Below are positions 17,548 through 26,303 of a stretch of 64,000 nucleotides of DNA, in pieces (the stretch's first letter is position 1; every line of letters begins with the position of its first letter). The notes below the pieces were generated by a model. It saw nothing but the letters and a program-made list of their open reading frames with translations. It searched no databases and was not told where the DNA came from. Location: positions 62,001 through 126,000 of the forward strand of contig CAZTNC010000019.1 of assembly GCA_964614915.1 (NCBI GenBank). The letters are read 5' to 3'. Both the position numbers and the translations under genes were made by a program. Source of the stretch: WTFY01 sp964614915 (GTDB lineage: Bacteria; Pseudomonadota; Gammaproteobacteria; UBA4575).

Positions 17548-19013
17548 TCGTCGCTGCCCTCCTGCGCAAACCCGGGAGGACACTGCAGGTGCCAGTCTGT
17601 TGCCAGCTGGTACTGGTGCGCAAAATTCAGCAACCTGTCTTCTGTGAGGTAGTCGCCGATCAGCTGCATGCCAACGGGCAGCCCTTCGTGCATGCCGCAT
17701 GGCACCGAGATGGCCGGCAGGCCGGCCAGGTTGACCGAGATGGTATAGATGTCCGACAGGTACATGGTCACCGGGTCGTTTGTCTTTTCGCCGATCCTGA
17801 AAGCGGGCTCCGGCGCCGTCGGCCCCAGGATGAAATCGACCGTCTCGAATGCCTTGCTGAAATCCGTGCTGATCAGGCGACGAATCTGCTGCGCCTTCAG
17901 GTAGTAGGCATCGTAATAGCCCTTGGACAATGCATAGGTTCCGATCATGATGCGGCGTTTGACTTCCGTGCCGAACCCCTCGCTTCGACTGCGGCGGTAC
18001 AGGTCATGCAGATCCTCTGGCGCCTCGCAGCGGTGTCCGAACCGGACGCCGTCAAAACGGGACAGGTTCGAGGAACATTCTGCTGTGGCAATCACGTAAT
18101 AGGCAGGAATGGCCAGCTCCGTGTTCGGCAAACGGATGGGCTGGATGATGCATCCCTGCCCTTCGGCCCAGTCGATGGCCCGGGTCATGATGTCCTGCAC
18201 CTCGGGCTTCAGACCAGCGCCGAAATATTCATCGGGGATGCCGATCACCCGCCCATCAAGCGGCTGGTCCAGCCCTTGCGCGTAGGCCGGTACGGGCTCA
18301 TCCATACTGGTGGAATCCCTGGTGTCGAAGCCGGCCATTGCCTGCAGCAGGTAGGCGCAGTCCTGCGCGGACTTCGCCAACGGGCCACCCTGGTCCAAGC
18401 TCGATGCATAGGCAATCATGCCGTAACGCGATACGCGGCCGTAGGTGGGCTTCAGCCCCGTGATTCCACAAAATGCCGCCGGCTGGCGGATCGACCCGCC
18501 GGTATCCGTGCCGGTTGCCAAGGGGACCAGGCGTGCCGCCACAGCCGCCGCAGAACCGCCGGATGAGCCTCCCGGCACGTGCCCGGGATTCCAGGGGTTT
18601 TTCACCGGCCCGAAGTAGCTGTTCTCATTGGATGAGCCCATCGCAAACTCGTCCATGTTGGTCTTGCCCAGCACCACACATCCGGCTTGCTCGAGCTTTT
18701 GCACCACGGTCGCATCGTAGGGCGCGACAAAGTCATCCAGCATTCTGGAGCCGCACGATGTTCTGGTCCCATCCATGCAGAAGATATCCTTGTGTGCCAG
18801 GGGGATGCCGGTCAGCGGGCCATGTTTTTTTTCCTTGATCCGCTGGTCAGCCCGGCGCGCCTGCAAAATCGCGGACTCGTCCATTTCCGTGATGAAGGCA
18901 TTGAGTTCCCTGTGAGCCTGCATGCGGTGCAAAAAATGCCGGGTGAGTTCCACGCTGGAGAATTCCCCGCGGTCCAAGCCTGCTGCAAGCTGTGAAACGG
19001 AAAGGTTTTCCAT
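17544..19013 (-). CDS. gatA: Asp/Glu-tRNA amidotransferase subunit A
   Basis: GatA is the glutaminase/amidase subunit that releases ammonia from glutamine for transamidation. The 489-residue protein has the amidase signature, with catalytic lysine in LAHKDIF, the serine-rich GGSSGGSAAAVAARLVPLA and the Ser nucleophile region TGTDTGGSIRQPAAFCG. It lies between gatC (about 40 bases upstream) and gatB (4-base overlap) in a normal gatCAB operon. Confidence 0.98.
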   Translation of the reverse strand: MENLSVSQLAAGLDRGEFSSVELTRHFLHRMQAHRELNAFITEMDESAILQARRADQRIKEKKHGPLTGIPLAHKDIFCMDGTRTSCGSRMLDDFVAPYDATVVQKLEQAGCVVLGKTNMDEFAMGSSNENSYFGPVKNPWNPGHVPGGSSGGSAAAVAARLVPLATGTDTGGSIRQPAAFCGITGLKPTYGRVSRYGMIAYASSLDQGGPLAKSAQDCAYLLQAMAGFDTRDSTSMDEPVPAYAQGLDQPLDGRVIGIPDEYFGAGLKPEVQDIMTRAIDWAEGQGCIIQPIRLPNTELAIPAYYVIATAECSSNLSRFDGVRFGHRCEAPEDLHDLYRRSRSEGFGTEVKRRIMIGTYALSKGYYDAYYLKAQQIRRLISTDFSKAFETVDFILGPTAPEPAFRIGEKTNDPVTMYLSDIYTISVNLAGLPAISVPCGMHEGLPVGMQLIGDYLTEDRLLNFAHQYQLATDWHLQCPPGFAQEGSDE

Positions 19014-19052
19014 CGGTACGGCTGTGGGTTCCTGTATTAACCCGGACCAAAA

Positions 19053-19340
19053 CTATTCGATTACCTTGGGCACCAGGTACAGACCCTTGTCGGTACGGGG
19101 TGCGATGGTCTGGAATTTTTCACGCTGGTTGGTTTCGGTGACCTGGTCTTCGCGCAGGCGCTGGACGACATCAAGGGGATGCGCCATGGGCACGACTCCC
19201 CGGGTGTCCACCTGATTCATCTGCTGCACCCAGGCCAGAATTTTTGACAAGTCCGCGGCATAGTGCCCGGCCTGTTCTTCATCGACATGCAGTCTGGCCA
19301 GGTCGCTGATGTTGAGAACTTCCTCGAGTGATATGGACAT
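19053..19340 (-). CDS. gatC: Asp/Glu-tRNA amidotransferase subunit C
   Basis: The 95-residue protein is the small subunit that wraps around and stabilises GatA-GatB. It shows the typical pattern LEEVLNISDLARLHVDEEQ, KILAWVQQM, and TRGVVPMAHPLDVVQRLRED. It is the first gene of gatCAB and faces mreB across a 165-base divergent gap. Confidence 0.95.
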   Translation of the reverse strand: MSISLEEVLNISDLARLHVDEEQAGHYAADLSKILAWVQQMNQVDTRGVVPMAHPLDVVQRLREDQVTETNQREKFQTIAPRTDKGLYLVPKVIE

Positions 19341-19436
19341 AGCAGGGTCTTAGTTTGACTGGACCGGTTGATGGGCAAGCGTTCGCCCTGTGGAGACGGA
19401 TGCTAGCAGAACAAACTACCATACTTGCATATGGCC

Positions 19437-19465
19437 TTGCTCAAAATTTTGGCCACTGCTAGAGT
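19437..19465 (+). promoter_or_regulatory. Weak candidate promoter for mreB
   Basis: TTGCTC (19437-19442) and TAGAGT (19460-19465) are spaced by 17 bases, 40 bases before the mreB ATG. The match is partial and this is only the best candidate in the gatC/mreB gap. Confidence 0.3.
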
Positions 19466-19505
19466 AGCGCCACACTCCAACCGATATACGCCTGCAGTCT
19501 AGTTC

Positions 19506-20549
19506 ATGTTCAAACGCGTTCTGAGTCTCTTCTCCAAAGACCTGTCGATCGATCTGGGCACGGCCAACACCCTGATTTACATGCACGGCAAGGGCATCGT
19601 GCTGAACGAACCCTCGGTGGTCGCGATTCGCAACAACCCGGAGGGGGGGCCGCGGGCCATTGAGGCGGTCGGTGCAGCGGCCAAGGGCATGCTGGGCCGC
19701 ACGCCCGCCAACATTGAGGTCATCCGGCCGTTGAAGGATGGCGTGATCGCGGATTTCACCACCACGGAAAAAATGCTGCAGTACTTCATCCGCAAGGTGC
19801 ACAGAAGCCACCTGCTAAGGCCCAGTCCGCGAGTGCTGGTGTGCGTGCCTTGTGGTGCGACCCAGGTGGAGCGCCGCGCCATACGTGAATCTGCACTGAG
19901 TGCGGGAGCGCTCAAGACCTACCTGATCGAAGAACCCCTGGCTGCCGCCATGGGTGCCAACCTGCCGATCAAGGAAGCCTTCGGTTCGATGGTGCTGGAC
20001 ATTGGCGGGGGCACCTCCGAGGTGGCCGTGATCTCCCTGAACGGTATCGTCTATTCAGCCTCTGCACGGATTGGAGGCGACCGGCTCAACGAGGCCATCA
20101 TCAATTACATCCGGCGCAACTACGGTGTGCTGATCGGTGAATCCACAGCTGAGCGCATCAAGCATGAGATCGGCTCGGCATACCCTGGCAAGGAGATGCT
20201 GGAAATCGAGGTCAAGGGCAGAAACCTGTCTGAGGGCATCCCCAAAAGCTTTTCCTTGAACAGCAATGAAATTCTCGAGGCATTGCAGGAACCGCTGCAG
20301 GGAATCGTCAGTGCCGTGCGAACGGCCCTGGAGCAAACCCCGCCTGAACTCGGTGCAGACGTGGCAGACCGGGGAATCGTGATCACCGGCGGCGGAGCAT
20401 TGTTGCGTGACCTGGACCGCCTGATCATGGAAGAAACCGGGGTGCCGGTAGTCATTGCGGACGACCCCCTCACCTCCGTGGCTCGTGGGGGCGGACGAGT
20501 CCTTGAACTGATGGAGGAATCCGGTACCGAATTGCTGGCCAGTGACTAG
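19506..20549 (+). CDS. mreB: Rod-shape-determining actin homologue MreB
   Basis: MreB forms membrane-associated filaments that guide lateral cell-wall synthesis. The 347-residue protein has the actin-fold phosphate loops DLGTANTLIY and LDIGGGTSEVAVISL and ends with VARGGGRVLELME. The membrane-binding N terminus MFKRVLSLFSKDL is present. It heads mreBCD, which implies a rod-shaped cell. Confidence 0.98.
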   Translation: MFKRVLSLFSKDLSIDLGTANTLIYMHGKGIVLNEPSVVAIRNNPEGGPRAIEAVGAAAKGMLGRTPANIEVIRPLKDGVIADFTTTEKMLQYFIRKVHRSHLLRPSPRVLVCVPCGATQVERRAIRESALSAGALKTYLIEEPLAAAMGANLPIKEAFGSMVLDIGGGTSEVAVISLNGIVYSASARIGGDRLNEAIINYIRRNYGVLIGESTAERIKHEIGSAYPGKEMLEIEVKGRNLSEGIPKSFSLNSNEILEALQEPLQGIVSAVRTALEQTPPELGADVADRGIVITGGGALLRDLDRLIMEETGVPVVIADDPLTSVARGGGRVLELMEESGTELLASD

Positions 20550-20657
20550 CGCAACACTCCGCTGAAGCCTGGCAACATGCGGCGGACAACACTGATGTCT
20601 GCTATCATCAGGCTCTGAAAGCCTGGGGTACTGGCCTGTCGCTCAGGGGAGGTTGCC

Positions 20658-21524
20658 ATCAAGCCGCTGTTTGTCCTTAGCCCGTCCGCATCTGCAAAAC
20701 TGATCCTCCTGGCCATGCTGTCTGTCGGCATGATGGTCACTGACTACCACTACAATCATCTAGGTATCCTGCGCTCGGGCATCAGCGTGGTGGTGTATCC
20801 CATCAAGTACGTAGCCTCCCTGCCAGCAAAAATCTACAACGTGGGCTCGGAATCCCTGTCCAGCCGCAAAAAACTGCTGGACGAAAACAACCGCTTGCGC
20901 ACGAACCAGATCCTGCTTGGGCTGGAACTGCAGAAACTTGCCGTTCTGGAGCAGGAAAACGTGCGCCTGCGCGAGCTTTTGTCTTCCGCCAGGCAGCTCC
21001 AGGAAGAGCAGATACTGATTGCAGAGTTACTGTCGATCGATCTTGACCCGTACCGTCACCGTATTGTCCTGAACAAGGGAACACAAGACGGTGTGTACGA
21101 GGGTCAACCCCTGCTGGGAGCCAAGGGGATCATTGGCCAGGTAGACAAGGCAGGCCTCGTCAGTTCGATTGCGATTCTGATATCGGACCCCAACCATGCC
21201 CTGCTGGGCGTCATCGCCCGCAGTGGTCAGCGCAGCCTGGTGGTGGGCACGGGAAACAATGACAGGCTGGAACTTCGACATCTTGTAAACACCACGGACA
21301 TACAGGTCGGCGACCTGATCACGACTTCCGGCCTGGACGGGCGTTATCCCCCCAATTACCCGGTCGCAGAGATTACAAGCATCGAGTCGGTTGCCGGTGA
21401 GGCCTTCGTGAGAGTCGAAGCGCGACCCCTGACGAACCTCAGTACCATTCGGGAAACCCTGTTGCTGCGCAACAGTGAAGAACAATTCCCGAAAACGGCT
21501 GATACCCATACAGAAGGCCGATGA
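20658..21524 (+). CDS. mreC: Cell-shape protein MreC, apparent AUC start
   Basis: MreC is a bitopic inner-membrane protein of the elongation machinery. Residues 15-29 form the membrane segment, a coiled coil follows (SSRKKLLDENNRLRTNQILL), and the periplasmic beta domain has GIIGQVDKAGLVSS and ITTSGLDGRYPPNYPVAEI. The first ATG in frame, at 20715, would cut the membrane segment. Homologues begin MKPLF, and here the codons for KPLF follow an ATC at 20658 that stands 5 bases after a strong GGGGAGG ribosome site. I therefore start at that ATC, giving 288 residues. A sequence error (ATG read as ATC) is the alternative. Confidence 0.9.
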   Translation: MKPLFVLSPSASAKLILLAMLSVGMMVTDYHYNHLGILRSGISVVVYPIKYVASLPAKIYNVGSESLSSRKKLLDENNRLRTNQILLGLELQKLAVLEQENVRLRELLSSARQLQEEQILIAELLSIDLDPYRHRIVLNKGTQDGVYEGQPLLGAKGIIGQVDKAGLVSSIAILISDPNHALLGVIARSGQRSLVVGTGNNDRLELRHLVNTTDIQVGDLITTSGLDGRYPPNYPVAEITSIESVAGEAFVRVEARPLTNLSTIRETLLLRNSEEQFPKTADTHTEGR

Positions 21525-22000
21525 CCCGCCTGGTTTCACCCATATTCTATGCCATCGGCGGCACCCTGCTGGCCGCCTTGATACTGATGCTGATACCGCT
21601 GCCGGACTGGGCCGGTCCCTGGCGTCCGGACTGGCTGGCCATCACACTGATTTACTGGGCCATGGCCCGGCCTGAGCACCTGGGCGTGGGAATCGCGTGG
21701 CTGCTGGGTCTTCTTGTCGACGTCGTGTACGGCACGCTGCTGGGACAATATGCCCTGGGCTTTGCCATCCTTGCCTTTATCACAATCCGGTTTCACACCC
21801 GGGCCAGGAATTACCCGATCCACCAGCAAGCCATGTTTGTAGGCGTCACCCTGCTGCCGTACATGAGCATACTGCTTTGGATCCAGGGCATTCAGGGAGA
21901 AGATCCCAAATCATGGACGTACTGGGCGCCGCTGCTCACCAGCATGCTGATGTGGCCGGTAGTCTTCAAGGTATTGCGCGCAGTCAGAAAAGCCAGCTGA
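21521..22000 (+). CDS. mreD: Rod-shape-determining protein MreD
   Basis: MreD is a small integral membrane partner of MreC. The 159-residue protein has about five hydrophobic segments and the family-like DWLAITLIYWAMARPEHLG and GLLVDVVYGTLLGQYALGF. The ATG overlaps the mreC TGA by 4 bases (ATGA), so the two are translationally coupled. Confidence 0.95.
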   Translation: MTRLVSPIFYAIGGTLLAALILMLIPLPDWAGPWRPDWLAITLIYWAMARPEHLGVGIAWLLGLLVDVVYGTLLGQYALGFAILAFITIRFHTRARNYPIHQQAMFVGVTLLPYMSILLWIQGIQGEDPKSWTYWAPLLTSMLMWPVVFKVLRAVRKAS

Positions 22001-22019
22001 GTCGAACAGCTGCAGTCCC

Positions 22020-22064
22020 AGGCCCCGGCGCACATGCTGCGGTGGGTGCGCCTTGGCCTTTATT
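22020..22064 (+). terminator. Terminator after mreD
   Basis: Nested inverted repeats AGGCC/GGCCT and GGCGCAC/GTGCGCC enclose a 12-base loop and are followed by TTTATT. The end overlaps the stop codon of the convergent chaN-like gene, so the site may be used from both sides. Confidence 0.6.
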
Positions 22065-22995
22065 CGACGCCTTGCCCGCGCAGGTTCTGCAACTGCTGCT
22101 TGAACTTCTCACAAGGGTCCTCGCGTGTATGGCTGGGCGTGAAATACAAAATGTCGTACGCATTGCGTGAGCCTTGCAGGTAATCCTCGGGCCTGGGTGC
22201 ATCGGGATGCACCGGAAGCAGCGCGATCGACAGCACGGAATCGCAGCGGCAGGCATTTCGCAACTGCACCGGTACGGCATAGTCGTTGCGTACATGGCCA
22301 CGGCCTGCGACCAGCACTGCGGGGGCCGGGCTGTTCACCAGGGCCGAGGTCATGGCATGGTCCCTCAGCAATTGTGCCTCGACCATGAACGGCAGGTGCC
22401 CAGTATCCACATAGCCGCAATGGGACTCGGCGATTTCCTGCTCCAGTAGCCCAAGGCCGTGCATCGGTATCGAGTATCGTGTGCCCAGCTCCTGGTGCCA
22501 GTCCGGTCCGTTCGCCTGGACCCGGGTGTGCAGGGTCTTGCGTTTCACATTGCCTGCCACAAGCTCCAGACCGTGATCCACCACGCTCTGCAAGAGCGGC
22601 GTGTAGAGGTCCCATGGCCAGCGTTGGTCCTGTGCCGCAGCCTGCTGTTGCAACAGCTTGAGGTCCGTCCAGAAGGCTGGCTGGTCCTGCCAGGTTTCCC
22701 GCGCCAGCATTTCCATGACGACTGCAGGCTTTTGACCAGCGCCCGCCAGCCCGTTCAGTACCTCTGCCTGCACATGGTGGTGATCGGGGTTATCGTGGGT
22801 TTCTCCCAGTAAAATGAACCTGTGCTCCAGCACGGCGGCATGCAGTTGCTGTTCCGTGATCCAGCGGCTTTTCCGCGTGTCCCAGATTTTTCCCACCAGC
22901 GCGTGATCCTGGTAAAAGGCAGACTGCCAGTCCCGGGCATTGACAGGATTTGCAGATAACACCAGGCAACATGCGGGCAGCAGGCAGCAGCACAT
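22060..22995 (-). CDS. ChaN-family haem/iron-related exported protein
   Basis: The 311-residue protein carries the ChaN (DUF399) pattern: ILLGETHDNPDHHHVQAEVL near residue 60, VVMEMLARE, and the C-terminal VLVAGRGHVRNDYAVP with the conserved GxGH. ChaN-like proteins bind haem and belong to the TIKI/EreA-like fold. The start at 22995 gives MCCCLLPACCLVLSANPVNA, a signal peptide with several cysteines, so lipid attachment is possible. An upstream ATG at 23058 is also in frame but would overlap the divergent rnd start. Function in iron acquisition is inferred from family knowledge. Confidence 0.78.
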   Translation of the reverse strand: MCCCLLPACCLVLSANPVNARDWQSAFYQDHALVGKIWDTRKSRWITEQQLHAAVLEHRFILLGETHDNPDHHHVQAEVLNGLAGAGQKPAVVMEMLARETWQDQPAFWTDLKLLQQQAAAQDQRWPWDLYTPLLQSVVDHGLELVAGNVKRKTLHTRVQANGPDWHQELGTRYSIPMHGLGLLEQEIAESHCGYVDTGHLPFMVEAQLLRDHAMTSALVNSPAPAVLVAGRGHVRNDYAVPVQLRNACRCDSVLSIALLPVHPDAPRPEDYLQGSRNAYDILYFTPSHTREDPCEKFKQQLQNLRGQGVE

Positions 22996-23035
22996 CCGAT
23001 ATGCCCGACGGCGAGTTGCCGTTACACTGTCGGGA

Positions 23036-24139
23036 ATGGAAATAGAAATCATCGACAATCCGGATCAGTTGGAAGCCTTTTGCGCGCATGCAGTCAGCCA
23101 GGACTGGGTTTGCACCGATACCGAATTCATGCGAGAAGACACCTACTACCCCAAGCTATGTTTGATACAAATCGCAACGCAAACCCGGATCGTTTGTATC
23201 GATGCGCTCATCATAAATGACTTGTCGGTGCTGAATAAGCTTTTTACCTCGAAAACCATCACGAAAGTTTTTCACGCGGCCCGCCAGGATCTCGAAATCC
23301 TGTTCATGGTCAACGGGAAAATCCCGCATCCCGTCTTCGACACACAGATTGCCGCCAGCGCACTAGGCTATGGCGACCAGATCAGCTATGCGCAACTGGT
23401 CGAGAGATTGTGTGGCGTACCTCTGGACAAATCCCTGTCCCGCACGGTCTGGACCAAGCGCCCCCTGCCCGAGAAGGCGCTCCAGTACGCTGCCAATGAT
23501 GTGCGGTACTTGTCGCAGGCCTACACGTTGCTTAAAAAGGAACTCGATGACAAGGCACGGGCCCACTGGGTGGAAAGCGAATGCCAACAGCTGAATGACA
23601 TGAACAAGTACCAGCCGGACACCCAGAATTTGTGGAAATCGGTGAAGGGAGCAAGAAAGCTGTCATCGAAACAGTCCAATGTCCTCAAGTGGCTTGCACG
23701 CTGGCGCGACCACGAGGCCATGCAGCAAAACAGGCCAAGACAATGGATTCTGCGCGATGAAACATTGCATGAGCTTGCAGTCAAACAACCCACCAGCGCC
23801 GCATCCCTGGCAAAGGTAGAGCTGCTGACCCGAAAACAACGGGGACGGTATGGCGAAAAGCTGCTCGATTGCATGGACAAGGCCATGCAAACACGCAAAG
23901 AGGACTGGCCGGAGGCACTCGCAAAACCCGGCCTGTCACGCCAACAGCGCAAACTGCTCAAGCAGGCAAAGGCCTTCGTGCGCGAACGTGCCGAACAACT
24001 CGGCATTACTCCCAACTTCCTGGCCACGCGCAGCATGCTGGAAACGCTGATCTGCGAACCGCAAGAATTGTCCAATCTGCCGGGCTGGCGCATGGACCTG
24101 ATCGGCAACGATCTGAAGCATCTGCTCGGAGAAGAGTGA
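23036..24139 (+). CDS. rnd: Ribonuclease D
   Basis: RNase D trims tRNA 3' ends. The 367-residue protein has the DEDDy exonuclease residues in CTDTEFMRE, FHAARQDLEIL and AANDVRYLSQAY, followed by HRDC-type helical domains (LKWLARWRDHEAMQQNRPRQ). I chose the ATG at 23036 (MEIEIIDNPDQL); the longer frame upstream runs into the divergent chaN-like gene. The two genes have nearly overlapping 5' ends, so their control regions must interleave. Confidence 0.95.
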   Translation: MEIEIIDNPDQLEAFCAHAVSQDWVCTDTEFMREDTYYPKLCLIQIATQTRIVCIDALIINDLSVLNKLFTSKTITKVFHAARQDLEILFMVNGKIPHPVFDTQIAASALGYGDQISYAQLVERLCGVPLDKSLSRTVWTKRPLPEKALQYAANDVRYLSQAYTLLKKELDDKARAHWVESECQQLNDMNKYQPDTQNLWKSVKGARKLSSKQSNVLKWLARWRDHEAMQQNRPRQWILRDETLHELAVKQPTSAASLAKVELLTRKQRGRYGEKLLDCMDKAMQTRKEDWPEALAKPGLSRQQRKLLKQAKAFVRERAEQLGITPNFLATRSMLETLICEPQELSNLPGWRMDLIGNDLKHLLGEE

Positions 24140-24180
24140 TGAAAATCAGGTGTGCAACCGGGTATACTTCCGGGTCGGCA

Positions 24181-24199
24181 CAGGTTTTTCCAAAACCTG
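24181..24199. repeat. Short inverted repeat before the BolA-family gene
   Basis: CAGGTTTT (24181-24188) and AAAACCTG (24192-24199) form a perfect 8-bp hairpin with a 3-base loop between rnd and the bolA-like gene. No T tract follows on either strand, so I do not call it a terminator. It could be an operator or a leader hairpin. Confidence 0.4.
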
Positions 24200-24228
24200 G
24201 CTGAATACCGCAGGAGGCCCGTTATCTT

Positions 24229-24474
24229 ATGCACGCAGAAGAAATCAAGACCCTGATTGAAAAGGGTGTGCCTGACTCGCAGGCCATTGTCAGTGGCACC
24301 GAGGGCAAGTATGAGGCGACCGTGATCAGCGAATGCTTTGAAGGCATGAGCATGGTCAAGGAGCACCAGCTCGTCTACTCGACCGTCAAGTCACAAATTG
24401 CCAGTGGCGCGCTGCATGCGCTGAGTATCAAGACCTTTACCCCATCGGAATGGGAGCAGCAGACGGCCAACTGA
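24229..24474 (+). CDS. ibaG: BolA/IbaG-family protein
   Basis: The 81-residue protein has the BolA fold pattern, with an N-terminal helix (AEEIKTLIEKGVPDSQ), the strand-helix segment YEATVISECFEGMSMVKEHQLVYS and ALSIKTFTPSEWE at the end. Short BolA proteins of this type (IbaG/YrbA) pair with monothiol glutaredoxins in Fe-S cluster handling or acid stress. An AGGAGG site precedes the ATG. The neighbours rnd and metY give no functional hint. Confidence 0.88.
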   Translation: MHAEEIKTLIEKGVPDSQAIVSGTEGKYEATVISECFEGMSMVKEHQLVYSTVKSQIASGALHALSIKTFTPSEWEQQTAN

Positions 24475-24566
24475 TCAAAGTAGGTATCTCCCTCCTAGGC
24501 CACATGCCCGCTATGCCCGGACTCTTTCAATCAGGATATGGAGCTTGCCACATTTTTCACGTTAGA

Positions 24567-24595
24567 TTGACAAGGACCGGTGACTGCTATAACTA
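24567..24595 (+). promoter_or_regulatory. Candidate promoter for metY
   Basis: A perfect -35 hexamer TTGACA (24567-24572) is followed by TATAAC at 24588 (15-base spacer), within the sequence CTATAACTATA. This lies about 90 bases before the metY ATG. The spacer is short, so the exact -10 is uncertain. Confidence 0.5.
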
Positions 24596-24684
24596 TATCC
24601 CCCCACGAATTTTCAGGATCCAGAGCTGTTCTTGTCCAGATCAGAGCATCGCAGGTGTCTTGTCTTTTTTAAGGAAACCCGTTC

Positions 24685-25959
24685 ATGAAAATTGAAACTC
24701 TTGCCATACACAGTGGCTACTCGCCCGAAGCAACCACCAAGGCGGTGGCTGTACCAATCTACCAAACCTCGTCTTATGCGTTTGACAACACCCAGCATGG
24801 TGCTGACCTGTTTGATTTGAAGGTCGAGGGAAACATCTACACGCGCATCATGAATCCGACCACCGCGGTACTGGAACAGCGCATTGCGGCGATGGAGGGG
24901 GGTATCGGCGCGCTGGCCCTGTCATCTGGAATGGCGGCCATTTCCCTGGCAATTTTTGCTATCGCGGAACGCGGTGACAATATCGTTTCGGTAACCACCT
25001 TATACGGGGGCACGTATAACCTGTTTGCGCATACCTTGCCAAAACTCGGGATTGATGTCCGGTTTGTAGATTACCGCGACATGGACGCCATCGCGGCCGC
25101 CATCGATGAGAACACAAAAGTCGTTTTCTGCGAATCCCTTGGGAACCCGGCAGGCAACATCATAGACCTGGAAAAAACAGTCGAGGTTGCCCACGCGCAG
25201 GGGGTCCCGGTCATGGTGGACAACACCGTACCCAGCCCGTACCTGTGTCGGCCCTTTGAATTCGGAGCGGATATCGTCATTCATTCGCTGACCAAGTACA
25301 TGACCGGACATGGCACAACGATCGGAGGCATCGTCGTGGACTCGGGAAACTTCCCGTGGGCCGATCACAAGGAACGCTTCCCCATGCTGAACGAACCGGA
25401 TCCCTCTTATCACGGGGTGGTCTATACCGAAGCGCTGGGCAAGGCCGCATACATTGGCCGGGTCCGGGTCGTACCGCTACGCAACATCGGGCCCGCAATC
25501 TCACCCATGAACAGCTTCCTGGTATTGCAGGGGGTGGAAAGCCTCCCGGTGCGCATGGACCGCCACTGCGAAAATGCACTGGCCGTGGCCGAGCATCTGG
25601 AAAAACATCCAAATGTCACCTGGGTGAATTACGCCGGACTGCCTACGCACGAAGACCACCCCCTGGTGGAGAAATACTGCAGCGGCAAAGCCTCCGGAAT
25701 CCTGAGTTTCGGAATCAAGGGAGGACTTGATGCGGGAGTGAAGTTCATCGATGCCCTGAACCTGATCGTCCGGCTGGTCAACATCGGCGATGCCAAGTCG
25801 CTGGCCTGCCATCCGGCCACCACCACGCATCGGCAATTATCCAAGGAAGAACAGAAAGTTGCCGGCGTGAGTGACGACCTGGTGAGGCTGTCGATCGGGA
25901 TCGAGCATATCGATGACATCCTTGAGGACATCGACCAGGCCCTTGAAAAATCCGGCTAA
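24685..25959 (+). CDS. metY: O-acetylhomoserine sulfhydrylase (MetY type)
   Basis: The 424-residue PLP enzyme of the Cys/Met metabolism family would make homocysteine from O-acetylhomoserine and sulfide. Motifs include the N-terminal SGYSPEATTKAVAVPIYQT, YTRIMNPTTAVLEQRIAAMEGG, VDNTVPSPYLCRPFEFGADI and the PLP lysine in HSLTKYMTGHGTTIGG. The length fits the MetY branch rather than the shorter MetB/MetC enzymes. It is a single gene with its own promoter-like sequence and terminator. The leader of about 210 bases shows no riboswitch I recognise. Confidence 0.92.
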   Translation: MKIETLAIHSGYSPEATTKAVAVPIYQTSSYAFDNTQHGADLFDLKVEGNIYTRIMNPTTAVLEQRIAAMEGGIGALALSSGMAAISLAIFAIAERGDNIVSVTTLYGGTYNLFAHTLPKLGIDVRFVDYRDMDAIAAAIDENTKVVFCESLGNPAGNIIDLEKTVEVAHAQGVPVMVDNTVPSPYLCRPFEFGADIVIHSLTKYMTGHGTTIGGIVVDSGNFPWADHKERFPMLNEPDPSYHGVVYTEALGKAAYIGRVRVVPLRNIGPAISPMNSFLVLQGVESLPVRMDRHCENALAVAEHLEKHPNVTWVNYAGLPTHEDHPLVEKYCSGKASGILSFGIKGGLDAGVKFIDALNLIVRLVNIGDAKSLACHPATTTHRQLSKEEQKVAGVSDDLVRLSIGIEHIDDILEDIDQALEKSG

Positions 25960-25968
25960 ACTGTAGCG

Positions 25969-25994
25969 AGAACCGGCTTAACCGGGCCGGTTCT
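25969..25994 (+). terminator. Terminator-like hairpin after metY
   Basis: A perfect 9-bp stem (AGAACCGGC and GCCGGTTCT) with an 8-base loop starts 10 bases after the metY stop. The following TCCTCTCC is only a weak T tract. Confidence 0.6.
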
Positions 25995-26045
25995 TCCTCT
26001 CCTCGGGACCGGGGTAAAACGCGTACGTCTTCGAGGCAACAATTC

Positions 26046-26273
26046 TTATTCCGGCCTGATCTGCTCCCAGCCGCTTAGGTCCTGAGGAGCGCTGTGTTCT
26101 TCCAGTTGGTCCCAGACGATGTAACCAGAATCCTGTTCGTATACGGCCTTGGCGGCATCTTCGGGGGTTGGAAAGGTCAGCGTCGGCATACCATCGATCC
26201 ACAAATCCCACAGACCCAGGGGTTCTTGCCGGATCACAAATTCAGAAACATCTGTTTGTAATCTATACTCCAT
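26046..26273 (-). CDS. Small conserved-looking protein of unknown function
   Basis: I do not recognise this 75-residue protein. It starts at the ATG at 26273 (MEYRLQTDVSEFVIRQEPLG) and is acidic. The pattern LWDLWIDGMPTLTFPTPEDA followed by AAKAVYEQDSGYIVWDQLEE looks like a small alpha/beta domain. A longer frame upstream is antisense to the next gene and was not used. It faces the small gene at 26304 across a 30-base divergent gap. Confidence 0.6.
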   Translation of the reverse strand: MEYRLQTDVSEFVIRQEPLGLWDLWIDGMPTLTFPTPEDAAKAVYEQDSGYIVWDQLEEHSAPQDLSGWEQIRPE

Positions 26274-26303
26274 GGACTCGATTGTAGCGTACCCCTGTTT
26301 TGC

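Noticed and set aside
24475..24684. A SAM or SAH riboswitch in the metY leader
   Set aside because: No conserved aptamer segments were found in the 210 bases.
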